Below are positions 9,629-19,925 of a stretch of DNA of 64,000 nucleotides, piece after piece. The translations under genes and the position numbers were made by a program. The notes beneath the pieces are model-generated. The model was not told where the DNA came from. It saw only the letters and a program-made list of their open reading frames with translations, and searched no databases. The stretch lies in assembly GCA_963383645.1 (NCBI GenBank), contig OY726557.1, forward strand, positions 155,869,201-155,933,200. Reading direction: 5' to 3'. Position 1 is the stretch's first letter. Every line of letters begins with the position of its first letter. Origin of the DNA: Muscardinus avellanarius. Lineage: Eukaryota; Chordata; Mammalia; Rodentia; Gliridae.

Positions 9629-12612
9629 CTCTCTGTATATTCTGGGAATTAGCCCTCTACCAGAGTGGTGGCTGGTAAAGATCTTCTCCCATTCTTTAGG
9701 TTTACTCTTTAGATTCTTGGTCATTTCCTTTGATGAGAATTGATGAGAAGAAACTTTTTAGTTTGATATCATCCCACTTGTTATTTCTTGCTTTAATTTT
9801 CTGAGCTTTGGAGGTTTTGTTGAGAAAGTTACTGCCTGTGCCTATATGTTGGAGTGTTGAGCCTATGTTCTCCTCTAATAACTTCACAGTTTCTGGTCTA
9901 ATTTCTAAGTCTTTGATCCATCTCAAGTTGATTTATGTGCATGGTGAGAGGTAAGGATATAGTTCCATCTTTCTACAAATGAATAGCCAGTTCTCCCAGC
10001 ACCATTTGTTGAAAAGGCTGTCTTTTCTCCAGCGAATGAGTTTGGTCTCTTTGTAAAGATTAATGACTAAGGTATGTGGGTTTGTTTCTATATCTTCTAT
10101 GATGTTCTACTGCTCAGTATGCCTGCTGTTGTGCCAATACCATGCTGTTTTTACTACTATTGATCTATAATATAATTTGAAGTCTGGAATTGTGATGCCT
10201 TCTGCATGGTTCTTATTGCTGAGAATTGCTTTAGCTATTCTGGGTCTTTTCTTTTTTCATATAAAATTTATGACATTTTTCTAGGTCTACAAAGGATGTT
10301 GTATTTTAGTGAGAATTGTATTGAATCTATAGATCACTTTTGGCAGAATAGCCAACTTGATGATATTTATTCTGCCTATCCATAAGCATGGGAGATTTCC
10401 ATCTTCCAAGGTCTTCAATTTCTTACTTTAATTTTTTTGTAAATATCTTTTACATATTTGGTTAAGTTTATTCCTAGGTATTTTATCAATTTGGGATTAT
10501 AGTGAATAGAATTCTTTTCTTTATTTCTTTCATTGTAGATTCATTGTTGGCATAAAGAAAAACAACTGGTTTCTTTAGGTTGATTTTGTATCCCATAAAT
10601 TTCCTGAATTGGTTAATCAGTTCCAGAAGTCTTTTGGTTGAGTAATTTGGGTATTCTAGATAAAGGATTATGTCATCTGCAAATAAGGATAGGTTTAGTT
10701 CCTCTCTTCCTATTTGAATTCCTTTAACTTCCTTCTTTTGTCTTATTGCTGTGACAAGAGTCTCAATGACTATATTGAAAAGGAGTGGTGATAATGGGCA
10801 TCCTTGTTTTTTTTCTTGATTTTAAAGGGAATTATTGCAGTTTTTCTCCATTTAAAATGATGTTAGCTTCAGGTTTATTGTGTATTGCCTTAATGATGTT
10901 GAAATATGTTTCTTCTATTTCAATTTTCTGCAATGTTTTTAACATAAATGGGTGTTAGATTTTGTCAAATGCTTTTTTAGCTAATATTAATATGATCATG
11001 TGGTTTTTGTTCTCAGTTTTATTTATGTGATGAATAATGTATATTGATTTGTGTATGTCGAACTAGCCTTGTTTTTCTGAGATAAAACCAACTTGGTCAT
11101 GGTATACAATTCTCTTGGTATGAATTTGAATACATATAACTAGTATTTTGTTTAGAATTTTTTGCATCTATGTACATTAAGGATATTGGTCTTTAATTTT
11201 CCTTTCTTGAAGTGTCTTTATTTGTTTTGGGTATTAATGAGATACTGGCCACATAGAAGGAATTTTGGAGAATTGCATCTTTCAATTTTTCAGAAAATTC
11301 TGATGTATTGGTATTAGCTCTTCACTGAAGGTTTTGTAGAATTCAGCTGAAAACCCATCAGGGCCTTGGCTTTTTTTGATGGCAGAATTTTTTATTGGTG
11401 TTTCTATTTCTTTGCTTGCTCTTTGCTGGTTTAGGCTTGCTTTGTCCTCTTGGCTCAGTTTAGGTAGGTTATATGTACTTAGAATTCTATCAATTTCTTC
11501 CATGTTTTACCGTCTATTGGAGTATAAATTTTCAAAATAGTTTCTAATAACCCTTTGAATTCCCCCACTGTCTGTGGTGATGTCTCCTTTTTTTATTTCT
11601 GATTTTAATAATTTGAGTTGATTTTCTTTTTCTTTTGATTAGGTTGGCCAGGGGTTTGTTAATCCTATTAATCTTTTCAAAGAACCAGCTTTTTGTTTTG
11701 TTGATTCTTTAAATTGTTTTTTTTTTTTGTTCTCTATTTCCTTTATTTCTGCTATGATATTAATAATTCCCTGCATTCTGCTGGTTTTGGGATTAGACTG
11801 TTGCAGACTTTCTAGGTCCTTGTGTCATTTGGTTGTTTACTTGGCAACTCTCTTCTTCTGATGTGGGCATTCAATGCTATAACCCTTCCTCTTAAGAGTT
11901 CCTTCAAAGTGTCCCATAGATTTTGGGTAAGTTGTTTCTCTATTTTCACTTACTCAGATATTACTTTATTTATCCCTAATTTCTGATCTTATCCACTCAT
12001 TGTTCAAAAGTGTATCATTCAATCTCCATTTATCTAAGTAGTTTCTTTTGAGTTTTCTGTATTGATTTCTACTTTCATTCCATTATGGTCTGAAAAGGTG
12101 CAGGAAATTATATTACAACTTTTGAATTTGCTGGTGCTTACTTTGTGGCCCAGGATGTGATATATTTTTGAGAAGGTTCTATGGGTTACTGAGAAGAATG
12201 TGTATTCTGTTGTTTCTGGTTGAAATACTCCGTATATGTTTATTAGGTTCATTTGTTTTATAGTTTTCTTTAGTTCTAAAGAATCTTTACTCATCTTTTG
12301 CCTTGAAGATTGATTCAGTGGTGTGAGCGGTGTTTTTGTATTATTGCATTTGGGTCTATTTGAGATCTGATGTCCAGGAGGGTTTGTTTAAGAAATGTGG
12401 TTGCACCCACATTTGGGGAAAAAACATTTATTATCATCATATCTTCTTCATGAATTTTTTCTTTTAATAAAAATAAGTGCCCTGCTTTGACTCTTCTGAT
12501 GTGTTTTAACTTAAAATCTGTTTTGTTGGATATCAGTGTTGCTAACCCTGCCCACTTTTGGTCTCCATTGGCATAATATATCTTTTTCCATTCTTTTACT
12601 TTTAGTCTATTA
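9082..12612 (-). pseudogene. L1 ORF2, antisense, heavily broken
   Basis: Fragments read from high to low coordinate: the endonuclease (12294-12034 encodes SKDSLELKKTIKQMNLI), the pre-RT region (11503-11282: QGPDGFSAEFYKTFSEELI), the thumb region (9926-9702: [17 protein letters not shown]) and the C-terminal cysteine segment (9494-9216: CWLECRERGTLLHCWWEC). Many stops and shifts separate them. The N-terminus up to about the RLKVKEWKK segment is missing (see 12612). A 38-base T run at 9589-9626 (A on the coding strand) breaks the late ORF2. Confidence 0.88.
9589..9626. repeat. poly(T) run inside antisense L1
   Basis: A 38-base T run (A run on the L1 sense strand) expanded within the ORF2 region between the ETKQ-like and ELKRLY-like codons. 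Confidence 0.97.
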
Positions 12613-12619
12613 ATGCATT

Positions 12620-13330
12620 GTATAGTCTGGGGTCATTTTTATTGTTTTGCCCCTAAATGTCACCTCTTCTTTTTTTCTCACTGGTTTTAATACTTTTTCC
12701 TTGGCCTATTTTGGTCATTTTGATTATTAAATGGCATGGGGAGGTCCTTCTTTGATCTTGTCTTAATAATGTTCTGTATATCTCCTGAATGTGTACATCC
12801 AAGTCTCTTTCCATGTTTGGCTAATTCTCTGAAATTATTTCTCTAAGACATTATAAATGCCCTTGGTCTGTACCTCTATCCCTTTTTCAATGCCTTTTAT
12901 TCATGAGTTATGATGCCTCATATTGTCTATTAGTTGTTGTGTGTTTAGGTTTTGTTGCTATAGTGACTTCTGTATGCTGCTGACTGTGCTTTCAGTTTTG
13001 AATGAGCTATTTTATAATAATGATATTCTATTTCCCATTTCATGTAATCTTCCAGAATTTCTTTTTATTGCTGTCTTCATTTCATTTATTGACTCTTTCA
13101 TTTTATTTCAGACCTCTTTCCAAATTTATCTTAGTGTATCCATTTCCTCTTTCATTTCCTGTATGTATGCTTTGTGGCCTTTTATATTATTGTAGATCAG
13201 GATTTGGAATTCTCCTTCTTACATTTCTTTTAGGTCAGTATTCATGAATTCCATTGTTTCTTCACTATTTCTAATTCTTGTATTTTCAAGGTTCTCATGC
13301 TTGTTTTTCTGATATTTGGCATCTTTTGTG
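12620..13330 (-). pseudogene. L1 ORF1, antisense, broken
   Basis: ORF1p is the L1 RNA-binding coiled-coil trimer. Reading the minus strand, 13330-13000 gives Glu/Lys-rich coiled-coil sequence. 12850-12620 gives the C-terminal domain, with a QEIYRTLLRQDQRRTS-like segment, an HLIIKMTK-like segment and a VTFRGKTIKMTPDYT-like segment that match the usual L1 ORF1 order. Several frames and stops are involved. The C-terminus stops abruptly and ORF2 endonuclease sequence follows, with no ORF1 tail or spacer. Confidence 0.75.
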
Positions 13331-13379
13331 GTTATTATGTCTATTCCAGTCTTAGTAGTAGGAGTTTAGAAGTGTCAGC

Positions 13380-14902
13380 AGATAAGCAGTACTTTTTCCA
13401 ATAGTGAGGGTTGGGTGATGGTGTAGAAGCTGGGATGATGGTTGTAGGAGTCAGGTAAAGTAGAGAATATGATTAGGTTAAGAAATAATTTAATTATAAT
13501 AATTTTGTATCTGGTTGAGAATGGGAGAAGGTTAGATAGTAGGACTCTTGTAGTTAATAGAATATTTAAGTATGGAGATATAAAATGCCTTGAGGATTAA
13601 AAAAAGATACAGCAAAGGAAAAAAGTTTTGAGTGAAGAGAGTAGGTAGGCTAGAGTGAAGAAGTTTGTAAAAGGAGTGGGGGAGGAGCAAAGTAAAAGGA
13701 ATAAAGTAACAAAGATACAAAAGCTAATACTAAACATGAAAGACAAACAAAAATAACAACTAGAAGAGAAAAAAAAGAGTAATAAAGATAAAAAAGGACA
13801 AAAATGAAATGAAAAGAACTAGCAACCATGTGAAACAACAAAGTAAAACAAACAACCAAACAAAAAAACAAGTAAAAGGAAAAAAACCCTCAAAATCAAA
13901 AAGGGGGGGGCAGGCTTGTATAATATCTGAATGTCTGGTCTCTTTGGTAGCTTCTGGAGTATTTTCTAATGCCTCTTATTTTCTCTGTACCCTATTGTCA
14001 GCTTCTGAACCCACTTTCTGAGTGTTTGGGCCCCTCTCTCACCTCTGACAGGTTTGAGTTTAGGTGTCAGGGCATTGGGAGTTGTTATAAATGAGTTCTT
14101 TGCAAGTCCCAGGTTCTCTGTATTTCCAGCCTGTAGTCTGTGACTCTGCACTCTCCACCTAGAGCTCAGACCTGTGCTTCCCTTCCTGCAGGGACAGAGA
14201 GAGTCCAATGTAGTCTTGGAGCAACTCCCTGTGGCCTTGTGCAGGTGTCGCACCTTGAACACCTTTTCTGTGTCTCTGGAGGTTTTAACTGGACTAGTCT
14301 GCTAGGACCTCTAGGCACACACTGTGTGCACATGGTTACCGCCATGTCCATGGCACACACTGGGTGCATGCTGGGTCCCATGGCTCATCTGTGTGCACCC
14401 TGTTACCTGGCTGCCTTGGTCTGGAGCTCCGGAGAGCTCGCTTCACCACTGGATCCCGTGGTTTTTCTGGGTGGACACAGTTACCTTGTCCCATTCTGGG
14501 TCTCTTGGTGTGTCACTGTGCTGCTGCAGATGCCGCCTCTGGTGAGCAAATGGTGCCACTCAGGTGCTCAGGTACAGCTCACAGCTTAAAATGTTAGAGT
14601 TCTATGGCCACTTTCAAACTCTTGGGGTTGTTTTCTGAATTTCATGGCACTGCCATGCCAGGACTTGCAGTTTAGGCCCATGGCCCATGATGAAGCTGGT
14701 GGCTGGCTGTATCTACAGCAAGTATATCACACACTTGCTCAGTATTTATTGCACTGAATCTCACAATTCAGAGTTACTGGATTCCTTCCACTGTGATTTC
14801 TAGGTCTGTTTTGTTTATTAAGACACTGCCTTCTCAGTTGTTGAACTTTATTTCTTTCACTTACTGAAATGTGCTGTGTCCCACATTCACCATTTTGAAT
14901 TT
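13380..14902 (-). other. L1 5' UTR (antisense)
   Basis: Noncoding sequence beyond ORF1 up to the target duplication. It has an A/T-rich part (13450-13900) and a GC-richer distal part (13980-14600), as expected for an L1 internal promoter region. The long open frames at 14140-14589 on either strand have no domain similarity I can see and are treated as chance. Confidence 0.65.
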
Positions 14903-14919
14903 CCTCACCAATTGTTTTC

Positions 14920-16110
14920 AATATAGTATGTAATACTCTAGCCAGAGAAATAAGGCAATAGAAGAAAATCAAAGGAGTACAAATAGAAAATGAAGAACTA
15001 AAACTATCTCTATTTGCAGATAACAAGATACTAAGAGGACCAAATAAACTCAATCAAAAGGTTTATAAAACTGATCAACAAATTCAACAAAGTGTCTGGA
15101 TATAATATTAATCTTAAATAATCTGAAGCTTTTCTGTATGCCAAACATAAATGCACTGAAAAAAATCTAGAAAACATTTCTACTTCAGAAATGTTCCAGA
15201 GTAAAATGCTTAGAAATAAACCTAGCTAAAGAGGTAAAAGACATCTAAAAGAAAAATTATAAATCATGAAAAAAAGAAATTGTAAAAGCTATTAGAAGAT
15301 GGAAAAACCTTTATGCTCTTTGATAGGCAGAATAAACATAATCAAAGTGGCCATTCTTTCAAAGTGATATATAGATTCAACACAATACCCATTAATTTAC
15401 CAGAGTTCTTCCTCACAGGCAAAAAGAAAAAATCAGTTGTTAAATTTATTTGGAAAAACAAAAACCTAGAATAGTCAATATATTTCTCAGTAACAAGAAC
15501 TATGCAGGATGCATCACAATACCTGGCTTCAAACTCTAGTACAAAGCAGTAGCAGTAAAAACAACATGATATTGGCACAACAATAGACACACAGAAGACT
15601 AAGAAACAAATCCACACACTTATAGCCAACTTATTTTTTACAAAGGGGCAAAAAGCATACACTTAAAAAAAGATAGCCTCTTTAACAAATGCTATTGGCA
15701 AAACTGGTTAACCATATGCAGAAAATGTAAATAAATCCCACTTTCTCACCCTGCAAGCAAGTAAATTCAAGATGGATGAAAAACTTGAAAATCAGATTAG
15801 AGATCTTGCAACCCATGAAGAAGGTGAATATCCAACACTTTAGCAAATAGCACAGGTAAATGACATCCTCAACAATACCCCAAGGACACAAGAAATTAAA
15901 AGGAGGATCAATACATGGAATTATATTAAATTTAAGAACTTCTGTCTGGAAAGAAATCTATCAAGAGCCTCAGCAAAGACCCAACAAAATGGGCAAAACA
16001 ATTGACAACTACTTCTTTGATAATTTCTAGAATATACAGAGAACTCAAGAAACTCAGAAGAAAACAAATAACCCAATTAAAAATGAGCAATAAATATATC
16101 AAAGTAAATT
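14920..16110 (+). mobile_element. old L1 segment 3 (RT palm to C-terminal part)
   Basis: It resumes exactly after the antisense L1: 'aatatagtatgtaatactct' (NIV-TLA), 'ctatttgcagataacaagat' (FADD region, decayed), 'ggcagaataaacataatcaa' (GRINIIK) and 'gatattggcacaacaataga' (WHKNR). It runs on toward the ORF2 C-terminus with many stops and indels. Confidence 0.88.
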
Positions 16111-16255
16111 GTTAAGCCAAGCATGGGAAGAAGGGATGGGGAGGAAATGGGGTAGGGATTGGGTAAGGGCTAATTGGATATGTGTCCATGTATGTCTCCA
16201 CCATCTTTTATCCCATTAAGATATATGACTACAATACACCAATAAAAATTATAAA
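16110..16255 (+). mobile_element. L1 3'-UTR tail inserted in old L1
   Basis: A short L1 3' end of a different 3'-UTR family: 'ccaccatcttttatcccatt', 'aagatatatgactacaatac', 'accaataaaaattataaaa'. Similar tails occur at 19195-19262, 26415-26485 and 56840-56935. The flanks 'aaaaatgagcaataaata' (16080-16097) and 'aaaaaatgggcaag..aataaata' (from about 16254) look like a diverged target duplication. Confidence 0.75.
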
Positions 16256-16390
16256 AAATGGGCAAGTGAATAAATAGACACTTAACAAAAAATAGAAATT
16301 CAAATCGCCAAGAAATGTATAAAATAATGTTCAGCATTATTACTAATCATATATATTCAAATCAAAACTGCTGTGAGATTTCAACTAAGT
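16256..16390 (+). mobile_element. old L1 segment 4 (ORF2 near C-terminus)
   Basis: Continues the old L1 after the inserted tail: 'gtgaataaatagacacttaa', 'atgttcagcattattactaa' and 'aaatcaaaactgctgtgaga' correspond to [15 protein letters not shown] and IKTTLRFHL of the first L1. Homology ends near 16390. Confidence 0.8.
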
Positions 16391-16399
16391 CCAATTTTG

Positions 16400-17225
16400 C
16401 CATGGCCCTGCTTCCCTTGATGTCTGCATGATCACTGCACTCATGACATGGCACAAAACCTCAAGGAGGAAAAGCCATCAGGGAGCATTGTCCCTGGTCA
16501 GACTACTCCTTGCTCTTAGATATTCTTTCATAGCTATTTTTCTTTTGGTAATGATTCTATTTACTTTCCACACAAATGGCTCCAGTGATGTAAAACAAGG
16601 TCCCAAAAATCAGGACTATGGGAGAAACTGAGTCCGTGGAAGATAAAAATTCTGGTAATATATGTCTGGGCCCTTAGACTCCCCCTGCCTTGCTCCAAGC
16701 TAATAAAATCTAGTCAGAGCTTAAGTGCTGTGAAAGCATTCAGGCTGCAGTAATTAGAATGCAGAGTTCCTCTCTATCTTTGCCCTTGATTCTAATCATT
16801 AACCTATAGTAAAAGACTTAAGAGTCAACTGAGGCCATTAGCCCTAAACCTACAAGAAAGGCAACCAGTGCCTCTGTTTACCTCCTCTCCTCGTGATCCA
16901 GCCTGGATATAGGAAAGATAAACTTTGCGTGCAGTTTCAATGCACCCTCGTTGATGAGCAACCAATACTGCCCAATATAATAGAGCCAAGGGCCAGGTAG
17001 ATTCTTGACCCTTGCACTTAGTACATGCACTGTCCGGAGACAAAGAGGCACCACCTGGCTAAGGAATTAGTATGTCAGAACAAAAGACAGATATAATAAG
17101 TATGCAGGTATAAAGTTGTGATGGTTATAAAGAATGGAAATCTTGTGAGAATAAGAAAGCATTTTGTATGAAGTAAAGTTTTATCCTAAGATTGTCCCAA
17201 ATGGGAAAGAAGGGACCAGGATAAA
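16400..17225 (+). mobile_element. ERV/LTR remnant sharing blocks with 26.5-28.4 kb
   Basis: Three blocks in this stretch recur at the second ERV remnant in the same orientation: 16760-16820 with 27160-27225 ('aatgcagagttcctctct'), 16951-17050 with 28273-28373 ('gttgatgagcaaccaatact', 'tgcacttagta') and 17147-17215 with 26513-26580 ('aagaaagcattttgtatgaa'). The sharing is seen directly. That the family is an endogenous retrovirus is inferred from the gag remnant near the second copy. Confidence 0.5.
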
Positions 17226-17243
17226 AAAAAAATCAGAAGATTA

Positions 17244-17431
17244 GCCGGGCGTGGTGGCACACGCTTGTAATCCCCGCGCTTGGGAGGCAGAGACAGGAGA
17301 ATCGCGCAGGTTCTAAGCCAGCCTTGCGCACTGGCTTAGGGAATAAAAATGTAAAAATAGGTCTGGGAGTGTAGCCTGGAGGTAGAAGGGCTTCCAGGAA
17401 CCCCAGTACCACCAAAAATAAAAATAAAAAT
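17244..17431 (+). mobile_element. B1-ID composite SINE, intact
   Basis: Full-length copy from 'gccgggcgtggtggcacacg' to 'ccccagtaccacc', with an (AAAAT)n tail. It is flanked by perfect 14-bp duplications aaatcagaagatta at 17230-17243 and 17432-17445. The perfect duplications and CpGs retained in the B1 half suggest a recent insertion. Confidence 0.97.
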
Positions 17432-17445
17432 AAATCAGAAGATTA

Positions 17446-18021
17446 AAAGCAGGTTGCAACAGCAGGTTGCAGAAAGGTTTGTGGCATGTGATGAAGATAG
17501 ATTATTAAAAGAGGAAAAGGCTTCTAATAAACATACCACTTGTGTATTCCCAAGAGGAAAGTGCTCAGCAGCAGGATAGTAGAGGCTAGAGGAGTACATC
17601 TGACAATTAAATCTAAAGACTCCAAAATCTACAATGATATTTATAAAAGAATAGTTACAGGAATCAACTTGCCTGTGTCTTCCTGTCTTGTTTCTTTTTG
17701 GGCCCTGTCTGATAAACTGTATTGTGAGTGTTGTTTCATAGGATTGAAGCTTTCAGACTTCAGATGGTGTTACCAACAGGACCTGACAGACATCTATTGC
17801 TGCCCTCTGGATCGTCATAGACGTACATGGCACGGACCCATCTGATTTCCCCATGCCAACTACATGCATGAATGTTACCCTAAAGCTGGAACCCCCAACT
17901 TCATCCCCATCCAGCTCAAAGAAGTTACTAGACAGAGGAGGACATGGACAAAGCTAAGGAATGGAAGGTTCCGAAAGGGTTAAAGGAGATTCTAAAGGCC
18001 GAATTCTCCAAAAACTCTGGG
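17446..18021 (+). other. unidentified stretch, possibly retroviral
   Basis: A 101-codon open frame (17540-17845) shows Cys pairs but no family I can name. Downstream purine-rich sequence ('aaggaatggaagg', 17957-17969) lies before the LTR-like unit at 18022. The position fits an env/polypurine-tract region, but this is a guess from context. Confidence 0.3.
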
Positions 18022-18338
18022 TGTGGCTCTTGTCCTTTTTGGAATTTGCCCTCTGAGGCCTCCCATCTGCAAGGCCAAGGGGCTGGCCTTAATCACAAGA
18101 TCTGGGGCTAATCTTAATTACAAGACCAGTGTTGTTACAGATCTCCCTTTTGCCTTGTTTATATGTCCTTCACTATTGTTCTTTGGTGTTTATACTTTTT
18201 TACTAGGAATCTCACAGGGGAAAAGGGTATAAGAGTCTTGATTTTGGAAAATAAATTTTGTCAGTTGCACAAGAGGCAATTGTCTGAGTCCATTATTTCA
18301 GATTTCTCCCTCCCAAGTCCTGGAGACTGATCTCCACA
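18022..18338 (+). mobile_element. candidate LTR (TGTGG...CCACA)
   Basis: The unit starts TGTGG at 18022 and ends CCACA at 18338. It contains TATAAG at 18228-18233, AATAAA at 18250-18255 and a U5-like segment 'ttgtctgagtccattatttc'. A primer-binding-site-like sequence follows three bases later. No partner LTR or target duplication was found, so the 5' boundary is tentative. Confidence 0.55.
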
Positions 18339-18341
18339 GTT

Positions 18342-18359
18342 TGGACCGTGAACAGGGAC
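18342..18359 (+). other. degenerate lysine-type retroviral primer binding site
   Basis: TGGACCGTGAACAGGGAC matches the canonical tRNA-Lys3 primer binding site at 14 of 18 positions, with the 3' ten bases (GAACAGGGAC plus preceding G) intact. It lies three bases after the CA that ends the candidate LTR, which is the expected place. Confidence 0.5.
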
Positions 18360-18534
18360 TTGAAGGAGTTTGTTTCATTAAGGGGGAGAAATCGCTACAG
18401 AAAAACCTCTGCAGAAAACAGCCAAATATATTTGCCCATCTTCCAAGAACCCTGTCCCAGCGGTCTCCAGTGCTCCAAAGAGCCAGTCCATAGCACAATT
18501 TGAATGACAATCTTTAAAACCATAAACAATAAGT

Positions 18535-19262
18535 GATGGTGAGTTTGTAAAAAAGTTAAAACTCAAGTGTACTGATGGTGAAATTGCAAATTAGCTCAAC
18601 CACTTTGAAAAACAATATAGAAGACCTTCAAAAGGACCTATGGTATGATTCAACAATAACACTTCTGGGTATCTACTTAAAGAATGAAAACAAAACTATG
18701 AAACTAATACATGGGTATCTATGTTCATAGCTGCACAACTCACAATTTTCAAACAATGAAACCAGCCAAGATGTCCATCAATAGATGAATGGATTATAAA
18801 ATTATGGGCTAAATACACAATGAAATTTTACTCAGCCATAAAAAAGAGCAAAATTATGTCATTTGCAGGTAAATGGATTAAATTGGATAATATTATGCTT
18901 AGTGAGATTAGTCAGTCACAAAAAGTAAAAAAAATATATATATATGAAGCTCCCCCTCATATATGAAAACTATGGAGAAAATAGTTCATGGTAGGAACTC
19001 TAGACAAAAAAAAGAAGAAAACTTACATGAGTAAATAAGGTGACCTACCTGAGGGTGATGAAAGGGAGGAAGAAAAATTTTCTAATGTAGATATGTACAT
19101 TCACAAATATATTAAAGTCAATCAAAAGTAATATGAGGACAGAAGGGGGAGGGAATGGAATGGGATTTGGGGATGAGCTAAATGAGTGATGTTTGCATGT
19201 ATGCCTCTACTATCTTGTACCCCAATAGAATGTGTGACAATAATTCACCAGTAAAATGATGT
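18535..19262 (+). mobile_element. 5'-truncated L1 3' end, old
   Basis: Sense L1 from the ORF2 C-terminus ('caaccactttgaaaaacaat', 'atgaatggattataaaatta', 'tttactcagccataaaaaag') through a 3' UTR ending 'acaataattcaccagtaaaa'. Numerous stops are present. The UTR belongs to the family ending 'caccaataaaa', not to that of the first L1. Confidence 0.88.
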
Positions 19263-19847
19263 CTGACATGTTATTATGTTAATATTTCAGAATTGGATAC
19301 ATTCTAGTGTGGGTGCAATTAAACTAAAATGAAGAATAAAAGTTTTCTGACACTAAATATATTCATTTGGCTGGTCAGAAACAAACCAAGAAAGTAGTAT
19401 TATAAAGTGGATGGTTTAATTTAATTATATGCTTTTCTCTGTAGAAAGATTCAGGACTGTATGCCTACATTTCTCTAAATAAGGTCATTAAGTGGAAATA
19501 ATAAAAACCTTTACTTCTGAATTTATACATTATGAAACTAATTCATTTGCTGAAAAAACTTATTTTATAAGACAAAGTATTATCAAACCCTTTTTTAGTC
19601 CTGCCTAATGAATTTATATGCTATTACTTTGTTATGCTTCTGTACCCCTACTTCTGCAAATCAGTTTTAAAGGCCTTTTCAGTTTTCTGTACATCAAGGT
19701 GTTGACATAACTATCAACAGGGATTAATATGAACACACGTTTTATTTATTCAGTCATTCATGCACTTATCTATGAAAATATGCATTTGTATCAGACAGGG
19801 TTCAACCAAAAAAATATTACCATCAGTAGGAGACATTGGCAAAATTT

Positions 19848-19925
19848 GATAGATTATAGATAGATGATAGATAGATAGATGATAGATAGATATGGTAGAG
19901 AGATGATAGAGAGGTAAGAGATGAT
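19848..19925. repeat. (GATA)n microsatellite, interrupted
   Basis: Repeated GATA/TAGATGATA units, imperfect toward the right (ATGGTAGAGAGATGATAGAG). Confidence 0.9.

Larger units (their letters stand above)
7787..14902 (-). mobile_element. nearly full-length antisense L1 carrying a SINE and a solo LTR
   Basis: An L1 on the minus strand: 3' tail at 7790-7870, 3' UTR and ORF2 end at 8108-8500 and 9082-9500, ORF2 to about 12612, ORF1 at about 12620-13330, and 5' UTR at about 13380-14900. It interrupts the old sense L1, and its flanks carry a duplicated target: tcaccaattattttc (7772-7786) and tcaccaattgttttc (14905-14919). Removing the later SINE and LTR leaves roughly 6.3 kb. All reading frames are broken. 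Confidence 0.88.

Noticed and set aside
14140..14589. 149-codon open frame and its overlapping frames on both strands
   Set aside because: It lies in the GC-richer 5' UTR of the antisense L1, shows no known domain, and several overlapping frames are equally open.
18342..18359. Evidence for an endogenous lentivirus
   Set aside because: Lysine-type primer sites also occur in betaretroviruses. No lentiviral coding remnant is visible, so only an LTR plus PBS candidate is claimed.
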